Assembly: GCF_020382885.2 (NCBI RefSeq)
Contig: NC_058501.1
Location: 12,683,501-12,747,500, forward strand
DNA from: Scatophagus argus
Lineage: Eukaryota > Chordata > Actinopteri > Scatophagidae
Direction of reading: 5' to 3'
Length of the DNA stretch: 64,000 bases
Of this stretch, positions 26,241 through 39,300 are shown one piece after another. Each line of letters opens with the position of its first letter. The first letter of the stretch is position 1. The translations under genes were made by a program, and so were the position numbers. Below the pieces are notes generated by a model, which was given only the letters and a program-made list of their open reading frames with translations, did not search any database and was not told the DNA's origin.

Positions 26241-28232
26241 ATGGCCTTGTTCTTGCTTGTTAGTTGTTTTGCTCTTGTGGCTTCTACACTGGGTGAGTCA
26301 CTGTTGGTGCAAATGACATATTAATCTTTCTGTGACAGTACGGTAGCAACATTCATTCTTAATGTTTGGCCATTTGCGCATCAATAAGAGCAACACACAT
26401 TTTTCAATAATGTGCTTGGGACTCAGGGTGTGGAGTGCCTTCTATCAAGCCCAAAGTGAGTGGATACAACAGGATTGTAAATGGGGAGACAGCTGTGTCT
26501 GGGTCCTGGCCCTGGCAGGTCTCGCTTCAGGTAGCTTTTAATGCACCCTTCATGCCAGCTTTGCAAAATCTCAATCCCTTACATAAATTTGATGAAAAAA
26601 TTAATTGTTATCTTCCTTCTCCTAGGATAGTACAGGTTTCCACTTCTGTGGAGGATCCCTGATCAATCAGTACTGGGTTGTCACTGCTGCTCACTGCCGT
26701 GTGTCGTAAGTCATTGTGATGTGTCCGTCATCCAAGTGAGAAAAATCTAAACATTTCCATTTCTTTAATCGCTTTTCTGTTTGTCTGTTTTATTGTGTCC
26801 AGTCCTGGAAACCACCGTGTTATCCTGGGAGAACATGATCGGCAGTACAACGGTGAACAAATCCAGGTCAAGTCAATTGCCAGGGTAAGCAACACCAAAA
26901 CACATAAAAGCTTTCTTTACAAAAATATGTTATCTTTTGTCTGAAGTAGTCATTTTCTGGTTGTTGTGGAATTGTATTTGTTTATAATCATTCTCTATCC
27001 AGGCTATCTCTCACCCCTACTACAACTCCCAAAATTTCGACAATGATATCACCCTTCTGAAGCTGTCATCCCCAGTACAGCTGACATCCCGTGTGTCTCC
27101 TGTGTGCCTGGCTTCCTCCAGCACCAGCATCCCCTCTGGAACCAGCTGTGTCACTACTGGATGGGGCAGAACCGGCCAAACCTGTGAGTGAGCGACTGCT
27201 TTTGAAGTCTTACATAAAGCGTAAAACTTGCAAGCAATCTCACACGGGCATGAACAGTTCCCACAAAGGATAAACATAAAAGTGCTGCTGAATATCCACC
27301 ATATTTCTCTAACAAATCTTTTATTTGTGCAACTTGCCTCATCTCCACTTCTCCTCCATTCTCAGCGAGTCCTCGCTACCTCCAGCAGACTGCCCTGCCT
27401 CTGCTCAGCCCTGCTCAGTGCAAGCAGTACTGGGGTTATAACAGAATCACTGATGCCATGATCTGTGCTGGAGCATCTGGAGTGTCCTCCTGTCAGGTAA
27501 CAGCCATTTCAAAGCCCGAAATACAGATTTGTACATCTTAAAAATAAAACAAAACATTCACATATATTCACAAATGAAAAATTATTTGTTCATACGCAAT
27601 AGTTAATTAGTAATCAATGTATTTACAGATACTCATACATTGCAATTTACTGATAACAACTGCTAGTGAAGTGAATATCAAAACTGCTTTTCCAGTGAAC
27701 ATATTCAGATTTTCCAAAATTAAATACATAATATCTGAATTGATAATGGATAACAGAGTTTAGTATTTTCAGAAAAAATAAAAGCAATTCATAGAAGCAT
27801 TCATAGATTATGCAAACAAACAACTATATACTATACTTATATGTTCACGTCATCATTAACAGGTGGTAAATGTAAATTTGCAAAATTGTTGCCCAATTAA
27901 TGCATGCATGTTGGTTTTTGTGTTTACAAATTCATATCAAACGAAAAGCAGGGCAGCCCATTTCCTGTACCAGGCGTTAACTGATCAGCACACTCATTAC
28001 TGTGATATGATACCACACACACACTCCACACTTTTTAAAGTCAGTTACAGAAACATTTGTCTCCTTTTAGGGTGACTCTGGGGGCCCTCTGGTCTGTGAG
28101 AACAGTGGAGCGTGGTACCTTGTGGGTATTGTGTCCTGGGGCACCTCTAACTGCAATGTGCGAGCCCCTGCCGTATATGCTCGTGTGTCCTACCTGCGCA
28201 GGTGGATCGACCAAACTGTTGCTTCCAACTAA
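26241..28232 (+). CDS. ctrl: Chymotrypsin-like serine protease precursor
   Basis: Seven exons: 26241-26292, 26427-26530, 26626-26705, 26803-26884, 27003-27183, 27366-27496 and 28071-28232. They total 792 nt, or 263 residues, matching chymotrypsinogen. The signal peptide is [18 protein letters not shown]. The propeptide starts CGVPS, and activation would cut after Arg33 before IVNGE. The catalytic triad is His75 (TAAHC), Asp121 (NDITLLKL) and Ser213 (GDSGGP). Ser at the base of S1 (GVSSCQGDSGG) predicts chymotrypsin specificity for large hydrophobic residues. Gln replaces the Met usual before GDSGG in chymotrypsin A/B, and [14 protein letters not shown] also matches CTRL better. The protein is secreted by exocrine pancreas and activated in the gut. 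A paralogue of the CTRB type cannot be fully excluded. Confidence 0.9.
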
Positions 28233-28946
28233 CGCAACAAACACACTCAATATCTGCATGTGCTCACATGTTTTCCCACACTTTGCCATCCTGCTCCTCA
28301 CAGGGATCAATGAGTGATAGGAATCACTCAGTGTACTGCCATGTATGGTGCATTTGTGCATTTGTGAGAAATCATGTTTAAAATATAATTCCTAAGAACC
28401 GTGTTGCTTTTTGAGTTTTACATTGACATCAGCCTGATCAGTGTGTGTGTGTGTGTGTCTGTGTGCATGTGGGTTTAAGAGTTGTATGTGTCATCGTGGT
28501 GAAGGGCTGAACAGTGCAGCATTCAACAAAGATTATAAGATAAAGATGAAAATGCAAAAACCCACAGCAGGTTTCAAAAAAAATACTTTTCATTATAATG
28601 ACATTAAAAAATAAATACTATCCTTGTTAAGCTTATAGGAAGTTTTGTTGAGACTGTATCAGAGTTATCCCTGTTCAACCCCAGTAATTTTGAGACCATG
28701 CAGACTTTTTGTGTTACCTTGTTGTATAGTCAAAGCTGTTCCTGGTATTTTATCTACTTCATTTGCATAGTTTATTGCCTTGCTGCAATATCACCAGAAG
28801 GGTTGTTGCCTTGCTGTCGTGACAGCATCAGAATCATCATCTTACTGGTAGCTGTGTGAACTGAAAAGGAGGAGTAATCTGACAGAGAGTAAGAGAAAAG
28901 GAAGAACCACATAGAAATCAACTTAGACTCTTTTTACATCAGAAAA
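28233..28946. other. Spacer between ctrl and the GPCR gene
   Basis: ctrl 3' UTR with possible poly(A) signal AATAAA at 28610-28615 and a (GT)n run near 28440-28458. The last 90 bp are probably 5' UTR of the receptor gene. Confidence 0.5.
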
Positions 28947-30434
28947 ATGAGCACTGGTAAGATACCTTTGGTATTTTAATGCACTGCTTTGAAACTGTAT
29001 TAACAAAAAGATGGTCTATTACAATTTCAAGTTAAACTTTTCTAAAATAGGTATTCATAATTTTTTTGGCTAATAAGATAATATTATCTTAACAATATAA
29101 TTCTGATAACATAAAAAATGACATGAAACAGAAAGTCAACTTGCAATTCATCTCATTAGTTTTCTGCTAGTGTGGCAGCCAGTGTTGTATGGACCGTGAT
29201 CGTGTGGCATGAGAAGAATATTCTATCATAGAAAACAAAACACTAATCATATTCATGCAGAATGAGTTGAAGTTATCAGAATCAGAATCAGAATTCCTTT
29301 ATTTATCCCTGAAGGGAAATTCTTAAATCCAGTTATACAAATCTTTCTTCTTTTCTTTCATTAGGTAATTCCTCTGCAGTTGAAACAGCTAGTATGGAGG
29401 AGGTTATAGACAATGTGCGTTTAGCCTGCCTTATCATCTACTGTGTGATATTTATCGTTGGCATTCTGGGCAATGGACTGGTCATCTACGTGACAGGCTG
29501 CAGGATGAAGACAACAGTCAACTCAGTTTGGTTCCTCAACCTGGCTCTGGCAGACTTCCTCTTTTTGAGCTTCCTGATTTTCACAATGATTTCTTTACCC
29601 CATGGCCATCAGTGGTACTTTGGACGTTTCATGTGCAAGTTCAACAGCTTAGTGGGCGTTGTCAACATGTTTGCCAGTATCTTTATTCTGACAGCCATAA
29701 GCCTGGATCGTTGCCTGTCAATCTGGGTGGTGGTGTGGGCACAAAACAAGCGCACTGTTCGTAAAGCTCAGCTCATATGTGTGATCGTCTGGGTGGCTGC
29801 TGTGGTCTGCAGCATCCCTTTTGCCACTTTTCGTGACATTACTGAGGATGAAGACCAGACTTACTGTATATATTCTGGATCCAATGAACAAAAACTGACT
29901 CTCTTCATTTTTCGCTTGGTTGTGGGCTTCCTCATCCCATTCCTGATAATATCTGTGTCTTACGTGGCCATAGGTGTTCGTGCAGGACGTCTGCAGAGGA
30001 CCAAGAAAAGGAAACCTTGCAGAATAATTTCCTCTGTTATTCTTGCATTCTTCTTCTGCTGGTTGCCCTTCCATGTTTTCCAGTTCTTAGAATTAAAGTC
30101 CAGTCAAAACCATGATCTGGCGACTACTGTTCAAATTGGAAGTCCTCTGGTTGTGAGTCTAGCTTTTATGAACAGCTGTCTGAACCCCATTCTCTATGTT
30201 TTTATGTGTGATGAATTCCAGAAGAAGCTGAAGCAGTCCATATGCTTTGTCCTAGAGAGTGCCCTGGCAGAGGACTATCACTCATTTATGTCCTCTCGCT
30301 CCTTGACATCACACTTTTCCCGCATGTCTCGAAAGTCTGACTCTTCTGCAGGCTTGGAGAGGAAAAACACATCCACTTCTTTATTAGAAAGCAAAGTAGT
30401 CAACATTGACAGAGAGACAAATATCACTGATTAA
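28947..30434 (+). CDS. Chemokine-like / formyl-peptide-type receptor (class A GPCR)
   Basis: The gene has two coding exons. A tiny one at 28947-28956 gives MSTG, and the main one runs 29365-30434. They total 1080 nt, or 359 residues. Joining them adds 13 residues before the first Met of the long open frame and gives an N-glycosylation site NSS near the N-terminus. Seven membrane helices can be read. TM1 has GILGNGLVIYV, TM2 LNLALADFLF, and TM3 ends in SLDRCLS, with DRC in place of DRY as is usual for FPR and CMKLR receptors. TM6 has FFFCWLPFH and TM7 NSCLNPILYVF. The disulfide Cys pair is in FMCKFN and TYCIYS. The C-terminal tail is Ser/Thr-rich. Such receptors couple to Gi and guide leukocytes toward chemerin, formyl peptides or lipid mediators. 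The ligand here is unknown, and cmklr1-like is the best guess. Confidence 0.85.
29272..29330. repeat. Short LINE-tail-like repeat
   Basis: The motif 'ctttatttatccctgaaggg' preceded by repeated 'cagaat' matches a very common teleost LINE 3'-end motif. It sits in the receptor gene's intron. A related motif in the opposite orientation lies at 37294-37350. Confidence 0.5.
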
Positions 30435-31279
30435 TACCTGCATGTCTTACAAGCAATGTAAATATAAGGAATCCATATATTTTTTTAAAACCGAACTTGT
30501 AATCTAGATCTAGGAAAGTACAGTGCTTAATTGATTTGGGCAAAACATCTATGTATAGAAAAAAAAGAGAATAATGGCTATGTGTGATGGCAATGTTTTG
30601 TATGTTAAAATGTCCACTCAAAAACAGGTGTTTTCACAAATGACTGATAAGACATCTCCCCTGATACTTACATTGCACCTGTACTGAAACGCAACTGAAA
30701 ATACTTGTGTGGGTGTGCTGTGGCTTCAGGATGTACATATGAATTTCTTTGTGTGCCAGTAATTGTAAAACATTCTGAGTGTATTATTTTGTCCCATTTA
30801 ACTGAAATGTTCAAGAATTTTGAATGCCTTTTGGAATTGTATATGATTCATTTGACAAGGAGACCAGTTTTATATTTGTTTTTTCGCCTTTGATGCTCCA
30901 GCTTATTTACCCATGATTATTAGCAGGCTAATTGTCCATAGAAGCATCCATGTTACTGTCATACAAAACTGGACTTTAAATGGTTGAGCTTTATGCATTT
31001 CAATACAGTGAATATAAACTTGCTGATGAGCTGTTCTCTTCCTTCTACAAGACAAAAACAAGTAGACAAATACTCACAGGATGGTTAGCAGTGTCTTATT
31101 GGATACCACAGTGTTACACGCTTGGCTTGCATTTACTAAATGGAACTCAAACCACTCTCTTGTGACTTCAAAGCACAACACAAATGAAACTACCAATTGA
31201 AGATAAGTGATAAGATAAATGAAATTATAAGATACAGAAACAGCAATTTCCTAATAAGGCCCGTTAATGTCATAATCTT

Positions 31280-31605
31280 TAGTTTTGATATGGGCTTCCT
31301 CATCTTTAACTGTGAATACAATGTATTTTTATGTGGACACGGGTGTTCATGTAGGGCACCTGCAGAGGACCAGGAAACAGATCCTGCATTTAACATTTAA
31401 AATATTTATTTTGTACCATCTAACTGCAACCTTTAAAACATCTGATACAGAGCTGCCTTAATTAAAAAACAAGTAAGAAATGTCTTAGAAATCAGTTTTA
31501 TGTTTACGAGCTTTTGACACTACAGCTTATTTTGCCATGGATACTGACAGGCTTATTTTCAAAAGCAGCTTCCATAATACTGCCACACAGTCAAAACAAG
31601 ATACA
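31280..31605 (+). pseudogene. Decayed partial tandem copy of the GPCR gene
   Basis: 31288-31380 resembles the receptor's TM5/third-loop coding region at 29930-30010: both have 'gggcttcctcatc', 'ggtgttc.tg.agg' and 'ctgcagaggacca'. The copy then jumps straight to sequence like the receptor's 3' UTR: 31408-31435 against 30783-30812 (tattttgt.ccat.taactg), and 31498-31590 against 30870-30950 (agcttatttt/agcttattta, gacaggcttatttt/gcaggctaattg, cttccataatactg/catccatgttactg). The order is the same as in the gene, with a large internal deletion. It cannot encode a receptor. Confidence 0.7.
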
Positions 31606-33023
31606 GTCAAAACATGTTGAACTGTACTCATGTTAACTTGACAAACAGAAGTACACATTGATTTTTATTTTTTTAGACTTTCCAGAATCACCATAGTTCA
31701 CACTCAGCATTTCGCAAATGTACTGCACTAGTCAACAAAACACACACATTTCTAAGCATTAAAAAAGGGAAATGAAACACTAACCACAACCTGTTTGTTG
31801 GTATGCTGTCAAATTACATTGGGTTTCTTCATTCCTCAGTAGGTTCCTACATATTTAGTATCTTGTTGTGCATGCTTTGGTTTGCAACTTATAAAGTTCT
31901 GAAATCATTCTAAACTGCAATTTTTAAAAAATAAAATTAATTATAAGTCAATATATATAAAATAAATACAAACAGAAAAGCCCCTTTACAATTATCCAGG
32001 TTTACTAAATCTTCATTTTAGGTAGTGGTCAAGCACTTACTACTGTGTAGTTAGGAAGTATCTAACAGTTACTTCTCTAGAACATTAACTTCAAATTGAC
32101 AACGTGGCAGGATAAACAGACATAAAAGGAAACCAAAGAGTTTTCAATGACCAAATATGGAGCATTCATCATGTACCAAGTGAGTCCTCTGACTGACATG
32201 TTAAAGCAACTATATCTTCCCTGCCTCAAAATTAATGCCACATGTAAAACTGCAAACCCATCATCATAACCTCTTCACAAAAGTCTTATGGCAAGTCATT
32301 TATACTATGTTTACACTGTAGGCAAATCTTTTATGGTCATGCCAGTCAAATCTGTTTTTTATATTACAATATGAACAGCACAAATTGCATCAACTTTTCA
32401 ACTCTGAATTTGGGCACTTTCATATGTGTGCAATAATCAGATACACATTTGATTCCTGCTGGTGTTACGGCTACGAACAGTCAGATTGAAATTGTATTTT
32501 TCCTCCCACTGAACATGCTCACGTTACTGTTACAGCAATATTAACAGTCAGCAGTTTTTATCAATTTCAATGATGAACTGTTATGCCAATGGAATTTTCT
32601 GCTAAGTAGTATGCTGTTTGTATATGTGGTGCTTCTTCTCACACTGATGTTAAATACAGGTTACATACACAAATGACTGTGAAGTCAGATTTGGGGGGCG
32701 GATGATTAAAACTGGGTCACTTTCAACTGCTGTGTTAACTTTGCATCAGCTCAAGTTTTGTGGATTTCAATATGACTCAGGTTGCACTGCAAGTAACATC
32801 TGATCTGCATCTGATTTAGAACATATAAGTAACGCAAATTAGGATTTAAATCATATTCCATGTCATTTTCAATCATACTGTCCCAAAAAAAATTGTTAAG
32901 TCACATATGAGCAAAAGAACAGAGACATAAAGAATTAACAAGCTGCCAGGTGCACGTCAAAAGAACGAGTCATGGTGAACACAGTCAACTCTGGAAAAAA
33001 AAATTACTGATGAGCAAGTTAGA
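31606..33023. other. Spacer, no gene seen
   Basis: AT-rich sequence between the receptor relic and the 3' end of lin37. I see no exons or clear repeats. Confidence 0.5.
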
Positions 33024-33029
33024 TTTATT
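33024..33029 (-). terminator. Poly(A) signal of lin37
   Basis: AATAAA on the minus strand, 38 nt past the lin37 stop codon, giving a very short 3' UTR. Confidence 0.6.
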
Positions 33030-33066
33030 CAAAAGTTTACAACAAATTCCATTCTGTGGTGAAGAG

Positions 33067-35400
33067 TTAGCGATCATAAAGTTCCTTCATCTCCTTAAGG
33101 ATCTTGATACTCTCACTGTATCTTAGTTGATTCTTGTGAGAGCACTCCTTCCATCTAAAGAAAATAAAAAAAAATAAGGGTCAGCTCAACTCATTACAAA
33201 CATCTGGATGTTTCAGAGGGTTTATTTTCTTTCCAAAAAATAAGCACCCAAACATAAATTGTCTATCATCTATCTATCTACTTCACAGCAGCAACAATTA
33301 AGAGTATGTTGCTGTAAATAATTTAATACCAGAGGATGAAAAAGTACTCACACGCTGTAGTTAATTAAAAGCAGCAGTAACACCACATAACCCCCCCCAC
33401 CCCCCCCAAGTCAGGGTTTTTGGTCACCTGTCCCAGATTTTGACAAGAAACAATGCACTGCATACATCAGACCTTTGCATTCTGTTACATGACCCTTAAT
33501 CACCAAACACACAACCAACATTGGTGAAACTGTGGTCTCAAGGTAAGCTCTCCTCAGTATACAAATCAGAGAAAATGTGAATAATTCTTTTCAACAAAAC
33601 ACATTGTTATTCATGAAGAACATACTTTTGCCTTATCTTTTTCCAACGTTCCATATGGTCGCATATGAGAGAACTGGATACAGGAACTGAATCTGTCAAC
33701 TGTGGAAAAAGAAAATACTGAAATAGCTCATTTATTAAATTCAGAACTAAAAAATCTGATTTAACACTAGATGTGTACAACTTGATATCAGCATGCAGGT
33801 AAATACCATCAAATTATTATACATTATTATACTCAACCTTGGTAACAGTGGGTTTTTCAGTCTGTGGGATCCTGAGATTGGTGAGTTCACCAGATGTGCT
33901 GATTGGACACGGGGTTGGAGGAGGGAGTCTGTACACATTCTGACCTTTACCATTGATCATGTCTGTAACCTGGCAAAACAAAGAAATTTGGAAAAAATAA
34001 TGCAGTGGAAAGTCATCTACTGAAAGACATTTATTTTATTTTATTTTTTATTTATTTTTGTACATTTTGGGTGATGTTTGGATATTTTTAACACAATTTA
34101 AATTATCCAAAGTAACTGTAAAACCTCACCTCTTCCTCTACCATGCAGTGTGAGGGGCTTGGGAAAGCAGCTGGCTCTCGAACAGACGGATTGTTTCTCA
34201 TCCAGGCACGACAGATAGGATACAGTGGGGTGCTTGTGTTGAACTGAGCCAGATCCACACTGCGATCAAATAACTTGATAATGTAAGAATCTGTTAAACA
34301 GAGAAAGACAGAAAATGGCAAATACAATGAAATGGGGGGGGGGAAAAACATATAATTAAGAAAAATGTACAGGGATCCAACAGTCCCCTTTGTCAGGGGA
34401 CAAATACTCCAAAGCAAATTCTTGCAATTTTTTTTTTCAGTGTTTGCATGAAGTTTACTTTGTTTGTGCTGATTGCTCTCTGGTATGCCCTCATCCATCT
34501 CTTTTCGCTTCTTCCTCCGGTGCTGTGGAAATCGAGCTGATGGTCTGGAAAAGTGAAAACAAGGATGTGTATTTAAAAGCAAGTACTTGTTTTTTATTTA
34601 TTTTTTTTAATCCATTCTGATATGCAGACATGCAACTTGTCAAATGAAATAATAAAATCACTGACAGGGCATGAACATGTTTTTTTTTTCAGCTATAATT
34701 GTAGATAAAGAAATGTCAAGTCAGCTCTTGGGGAGAAGAAGACACTTGCCGTTTTCCAGCAGACGATGGAGACAAATCCCTAGGAAAAAAAGCATGTGGA
34801 TCATGACATCTAAAAGACAAACTTTTATCTTTTATATTTAATGCTGAAACACTAGCAGGTATTGACTAACTGCAAAGCACAACCTGCAATATACATCTGA
34901 AATCCAAATAATTGATCCTTACTTGTTTAAAGAGTCCACTGACAGTTTTCCAGCATCACCCTCATTTTGCTCCCTGTTCAAAGCACAATAACATAGGTTT
35001 GAGTGCAAAGAGATCACAACAATTAAATCTGAAATAACAGTTATACTTACCTTTCATTTTCACTTCTCTCCACCAGTCCCTGTAACACAGCATCCAATCT
35101 GCTGCGTGCACCTGTCCCCTCCGAATCTGCAGAAATAGTAATACAAGTAGTAAACAGAGGGTGCTTTTGTGAAAGAACAATTACTTAATACATCAATAAT
35201 AAGGACTTCATATTGAACGGAAGCGACATGCTGAATTTAATTTCTGACTATTATGTCGAATGCAATAGTCTTGGTCGAGAGGAGTTTTAAATCAAATTAT
35301 TTCTGAGGTGAAAAAATGCATTATTACAGAAAGCGTTGGTGGAAAAACTTCGGAAAGTGACCTCACCTGGCCTTTCAGTCTTGATTTTGACGTGGTGCAT
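33067..35400 (-). CDS. lin37: LIN37, subunit of the MuvB/DREAM complex
   Basis: Nine minus-strand exons: 35400-35367, 35126-35051, 34973-34923, 34779-34750, 34544-34459, 34290-34130, 33969-33838, 33699-33626 and 33154-33067. They total 732 nt, or 243 residues, against about 246 in human. The start is [11 protein letters not shown]. Diagnostic blocks are [20 protein letters not shown], then [44 protein letters not shown], and the C-terminal [10 protein letters not shown] with [18 protein letters not shown]37 works in the nucleus within MuvB (LIN9, LIN37, LIN52, LIN54, RBBP4). With p107/p130 and E2F4 it represses cell-cycle genes in quiescent cells. The intron after exon 4 starts with GC instead of GT (aaacg|gcaagt), and only that site restores the KRPSARF frame. 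The gene is head to head with proser3. Confidence 0.94.
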
Positions 35401-36350
35401 TATCTCCACCTTCTGTGAGGTTGTGTGTAATTGGGAAAACACCGAGACGTACAACCTCGCGTTCACTACCGGTAACAGATAAACAATTGATACTGATTTG
35501 TAACTAGCGTCGGTCTGGAGCAACACGCTTGCTTGCTAACGTTAACTTTAGCTAGCTAGTGCGGTTCAGACCATTTCCAAATGACTAGCCGCAATCTTCG
35601 TTAGCAGTATTCGTTCGATAACAGTAAAGCTAGTTCACAAACACACCCAAGTCTACTTATTGCAACATTTGGTTGACTAACAGATACATTCTGCGGATCC
35701 CATATATTCACTGGGAAGATAACGCAGATTGGCCGTTTTATTGTTATACCGATACGTAGCGTTTACTATCTTACATTACCGTTGCTAACCTAGCTTGTTT
35801 TGACCAACGGATAGCCCTTATGGACTTTCCTCTTCCGCGCGCTGTCGTTTTCCTAGTAACTGATTGGTCCATGTTCGGATGAGATCTTCTACGTGATTGG
35901 GTAAAGTGTATGTCCATCATATTAAATTTGGTGCCTATTGGCTGTATGTCTGGTAGTAAATAACGATCGGCATAAACGGTGACGCTTTCTTCTGGTTTCA
36001 TCGATAATGTTTTGTTTGTTAAAAGAAAAAGGTAATTGTGTTTTAAGTTTAAACGTTTGACTTGCTGTATGAATAACTGTTTAAAAAATCCCGCTGGGAC
36101 GGTTTAACTTGCTATCTTAAGGACAAGTTGTTTCGTACTAGCTGTAGATGCCATGGTAACTTTTGTGGATCTGCCAAGTCAACTCGGAAAGCTGGTGGAT
36201 AATGTGGTAATCGTCTTTAAAAATTGGTTAGATTTTGGTAGAATCTGAGTTACTCAATTAGTCAAAGAGCTCAGTTAGGACCAGGCCTACACTGCAACGT
36301 CTACCCAGCAAATTTTGCCACTATGAATCACCTGTGACGTCCTAGCCGCA
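35401..36350. promoter_or_regulatory. Shared upstream region of lin37 and proser3
   Basis: The two genes diverge from this 950 bp interval. It holds three ATTGG (inverted CCAAT) boxes at 35863-35867, 35896-35900 and 35937-35941, spaced 33 and 41 bp, and an ETS-like 'cttccgcgcgc' at 35832-35842. There is no TATA box. This looks like a TATA-less, NF-Y-driven bidirectional promoter; function is inferred from motif content only. Confidence 0.5.
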
Positions 36351-39300
36351 ATGAAATCCAGGTAAAATCTAAAGATCCCATTTTTTATAGTATACTAAAC
36401 AACTGTTACAATTGGTCACAAGTGTTGTTTTTACAGTGGGCCGGTCTTCACAAGGCAAAATCCCTTCCAGCCAGCATCCAGAGCAGGGAAGGTTCACTAC
36501 CATCCATCCCGCAACCGGCCTCTGTCAAAGAAAGAGAAAAAAACAGTATGTTTTGAAGCAAACTTTGCAGATACCATAAGATGCATCTGATTCTACGTTT
36601 TCTTTACTGAGTCATTGTAAACATTTTAATAACTTCTTTTGCAGACTTTGAGTCCTGCATGCTCAAAAGAGCGATCCAGTCCTCAACTACACACTTTGAG
36701 CCCGGAGAGCCACCGGCCGTTTGAGAAACATGACCATTGTTTTGCTGTCTCAAATGAACAACCTGTTTTTGAAGAGTCTTGGCCTTCCACTGACAGCGGA
36801 TCTTCTGCAAGTATTACAACCTCATCTGACATGGAGACACCCAAAACGTATGCAAGAACAGGAAAATCCACAGTTTCATCAGAGCTAGGAGTTCAGCAGG
36901 ATTCAGTGTTGGCAAAGTAAGTTTTAGTTTCATATAGTCATAAAATGCCCTCTAACATAGCAGGACTGGTGCCCTTGGTTATCCTCTTAAACAGAACTAT
37001 AATTGTAACTTTTGACAGTGAAAAGCTGTAACGTGTCAGAGATGAATAAACATGACAATGTGATGGTAAATGCGATGTGACCACTGGAAGATATAGAATC
37101 TGGTCAGAAACCATTTGAGTAACTTCTTATAAATATCCAAGATGGCGCTGCAGCAAGTTGTGGCAGCTCTGCCCCCTTTTTTTCTACTATTTTTTGGCAT
37201 GTTTTAATTTATTTTACCTTTATATTTTTTTTGTAACTGTTTTTGTACACTTTTTGCTTTATGCAGTCTTCTTCTGTTCTTTTGAGCTGCCACGACAAGT
37301 GAATTTCCCCACTGCGGGATCAATAAAGTTCATCTTATCTTATCTTATAACCAGCACTGATCTCTCCCAGGTACATTGAACGCTTTCGCCATGGTCCACC
37401 ACAGAGTCGAGAGGAGCGCCAGCAAATTGATTCTGACATTGGAGAGAAGCAGCTGCCTTTTTGGTGGCTGTCACCCTCATCTTTACCTCCCAGTTCAACT
37501 CCAACTAAAACAACAGACAAAGGTATATTCTCACTTATGGCGAATATAAGAATATATTCATTTTTTAATATGGGTTATAATAACTGTTACCAGTTCCTAC
37601 ATTTCTACAGAGAAATCAAACTCTCTCAAAAAAACCTGTGGTATCCGTTTCTCTGAACAGATGTTATCCAGCCTCTGAAAGATGATGAAGGGCCTTCCAT
37701 TTTCAGTCCAGCTGGACGGTGTCCACATGAGAGATCTCTTTCCCCATGCAGAGGATCTCTTACTGTGAGTGCAATTGTGAGTTTACTGGGAATCAGCCTT
37801 TGATTGTCTCTCTATACAAAATAAAAATATTAGGTTTATTGTATGCAGTATAAACTTACCAAGAAAACAAAAGCACCGGATACAGTTCCATTTTGTTTTT
37901 ATTATTTTCATATACTCTTTTAATGGATGATTGGGTCTGCTCACTGCTCTGGTTTGCACCAGGCTTGTCCAAATGCCCTAGAAGAAGCCTGCAGGAGAGA
38001 CACCTTATTCCAACTAAGTGTGCATATAAATATTTACATTTCAGCACCGCACTGCATGTCCATTTTGGAAACCTCTTGTTTACTAAATGCCTGGGAAGTC
38101 ATCGTTCTTAGAGCCATGTGTGATACGTTTATGGCTTGTTCAGCCCGCTCATGTCAAGTGCATCACCCTCACAAAATAAAATGTATTATTAGCAAAATAA
38201 TAATGTGACTGATGAGATTTTTTTTTCTGAAAATATGATTATCTAGTTGTTCATGTACCCAGTATTGTGAGTGTTCATTGCATTAAAGGCTAAATATATG
38301 AGATTTTGAACATAGATGTAGCAGTAACCAACTATTTACTATATAAAGAAATGGTGGAGGCATCCTGAGCAGAGAATGATGTCATTCACTCTCTGTTTTT
38401 TAATCTGTGCTTCTTTATTATTTGTTTTGGTGGAGCTAAGAGCTACATGTTTCTTAAGAGCTTCAACTTGGTCCAGAGATGACTTTTCTTCCCGTTGATG
38501 GATAAGTAACTTATTATAGCTCAGTAGATGTTAATGATATTATGAATTTGTTCTGCAGATGTTGCAATCGCTCAAGCGTGCTTCCATCAGGATTTTGGGA
38601 GCCGACCACTGATTACTGGAAGCTCAGCATGTGTGAATCACCAGTCAGTCGGTTATTATCAATTGTATTTGTAGTATGGTGGGATGGCGTTCAAGCCCTG
38701 CAGTCCACTATGCCATTTCAGCAGCGCATAGAGAAACTGTCTCGTGTGTTTATCTGATCGCCTTTTGTGACTGGCCTTTATGGAGGCCACAAATCAAATT
38801 ATTTATAACCGATCTCATCTAATAATGATCAGTGGCTGATCAGTCATAACTGGATGATGCTAAATTGCTGGTTGCTGAATGTTGCATATGTCTTACGATA
38901 TGAGGAGCAAAATTGTAGTCTATTGAGTTATTTGCCTGTTTTTTTTGTTTCCCCCTCAGAATCTGTCAGACACCTTCCAGGGGGAATGTGACGATACAGA
39001 TATCCTACACCTTCAAGAAAGGGCCAACATACTGCTTCTGAGAGAGTATGATGACCATCAAGTAGCACTATTGATCAGTTCATTCATCCTTTCAGTTGTG
39101 GGTAACTTTTTGTCTTTCTGACAGTGAATGTGCTCTCAGTGATGGATCAATACATGTCAGCTCTGAAGGCCTGGGATGCTCAGATTTCTCTTCTCCAGTG
39201 AGTGTCGATGAGCCACTGCGAAGACCATTTATTCCAAGTTCGCTAAAATCCACTACTGGTAAGGCAAGAGTGTGGAGTAATATTCATTTTTGAGTTGGAA

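Noticed and set aside
29394-29396. Met at 29394 as the receptor start
   Set aside because: An upstream ATG in a 10-nt exon splices in phase and adds a plausible glycosylated N-terminus, which is usual in this receptor family. The internal Met remains a possible alternative.
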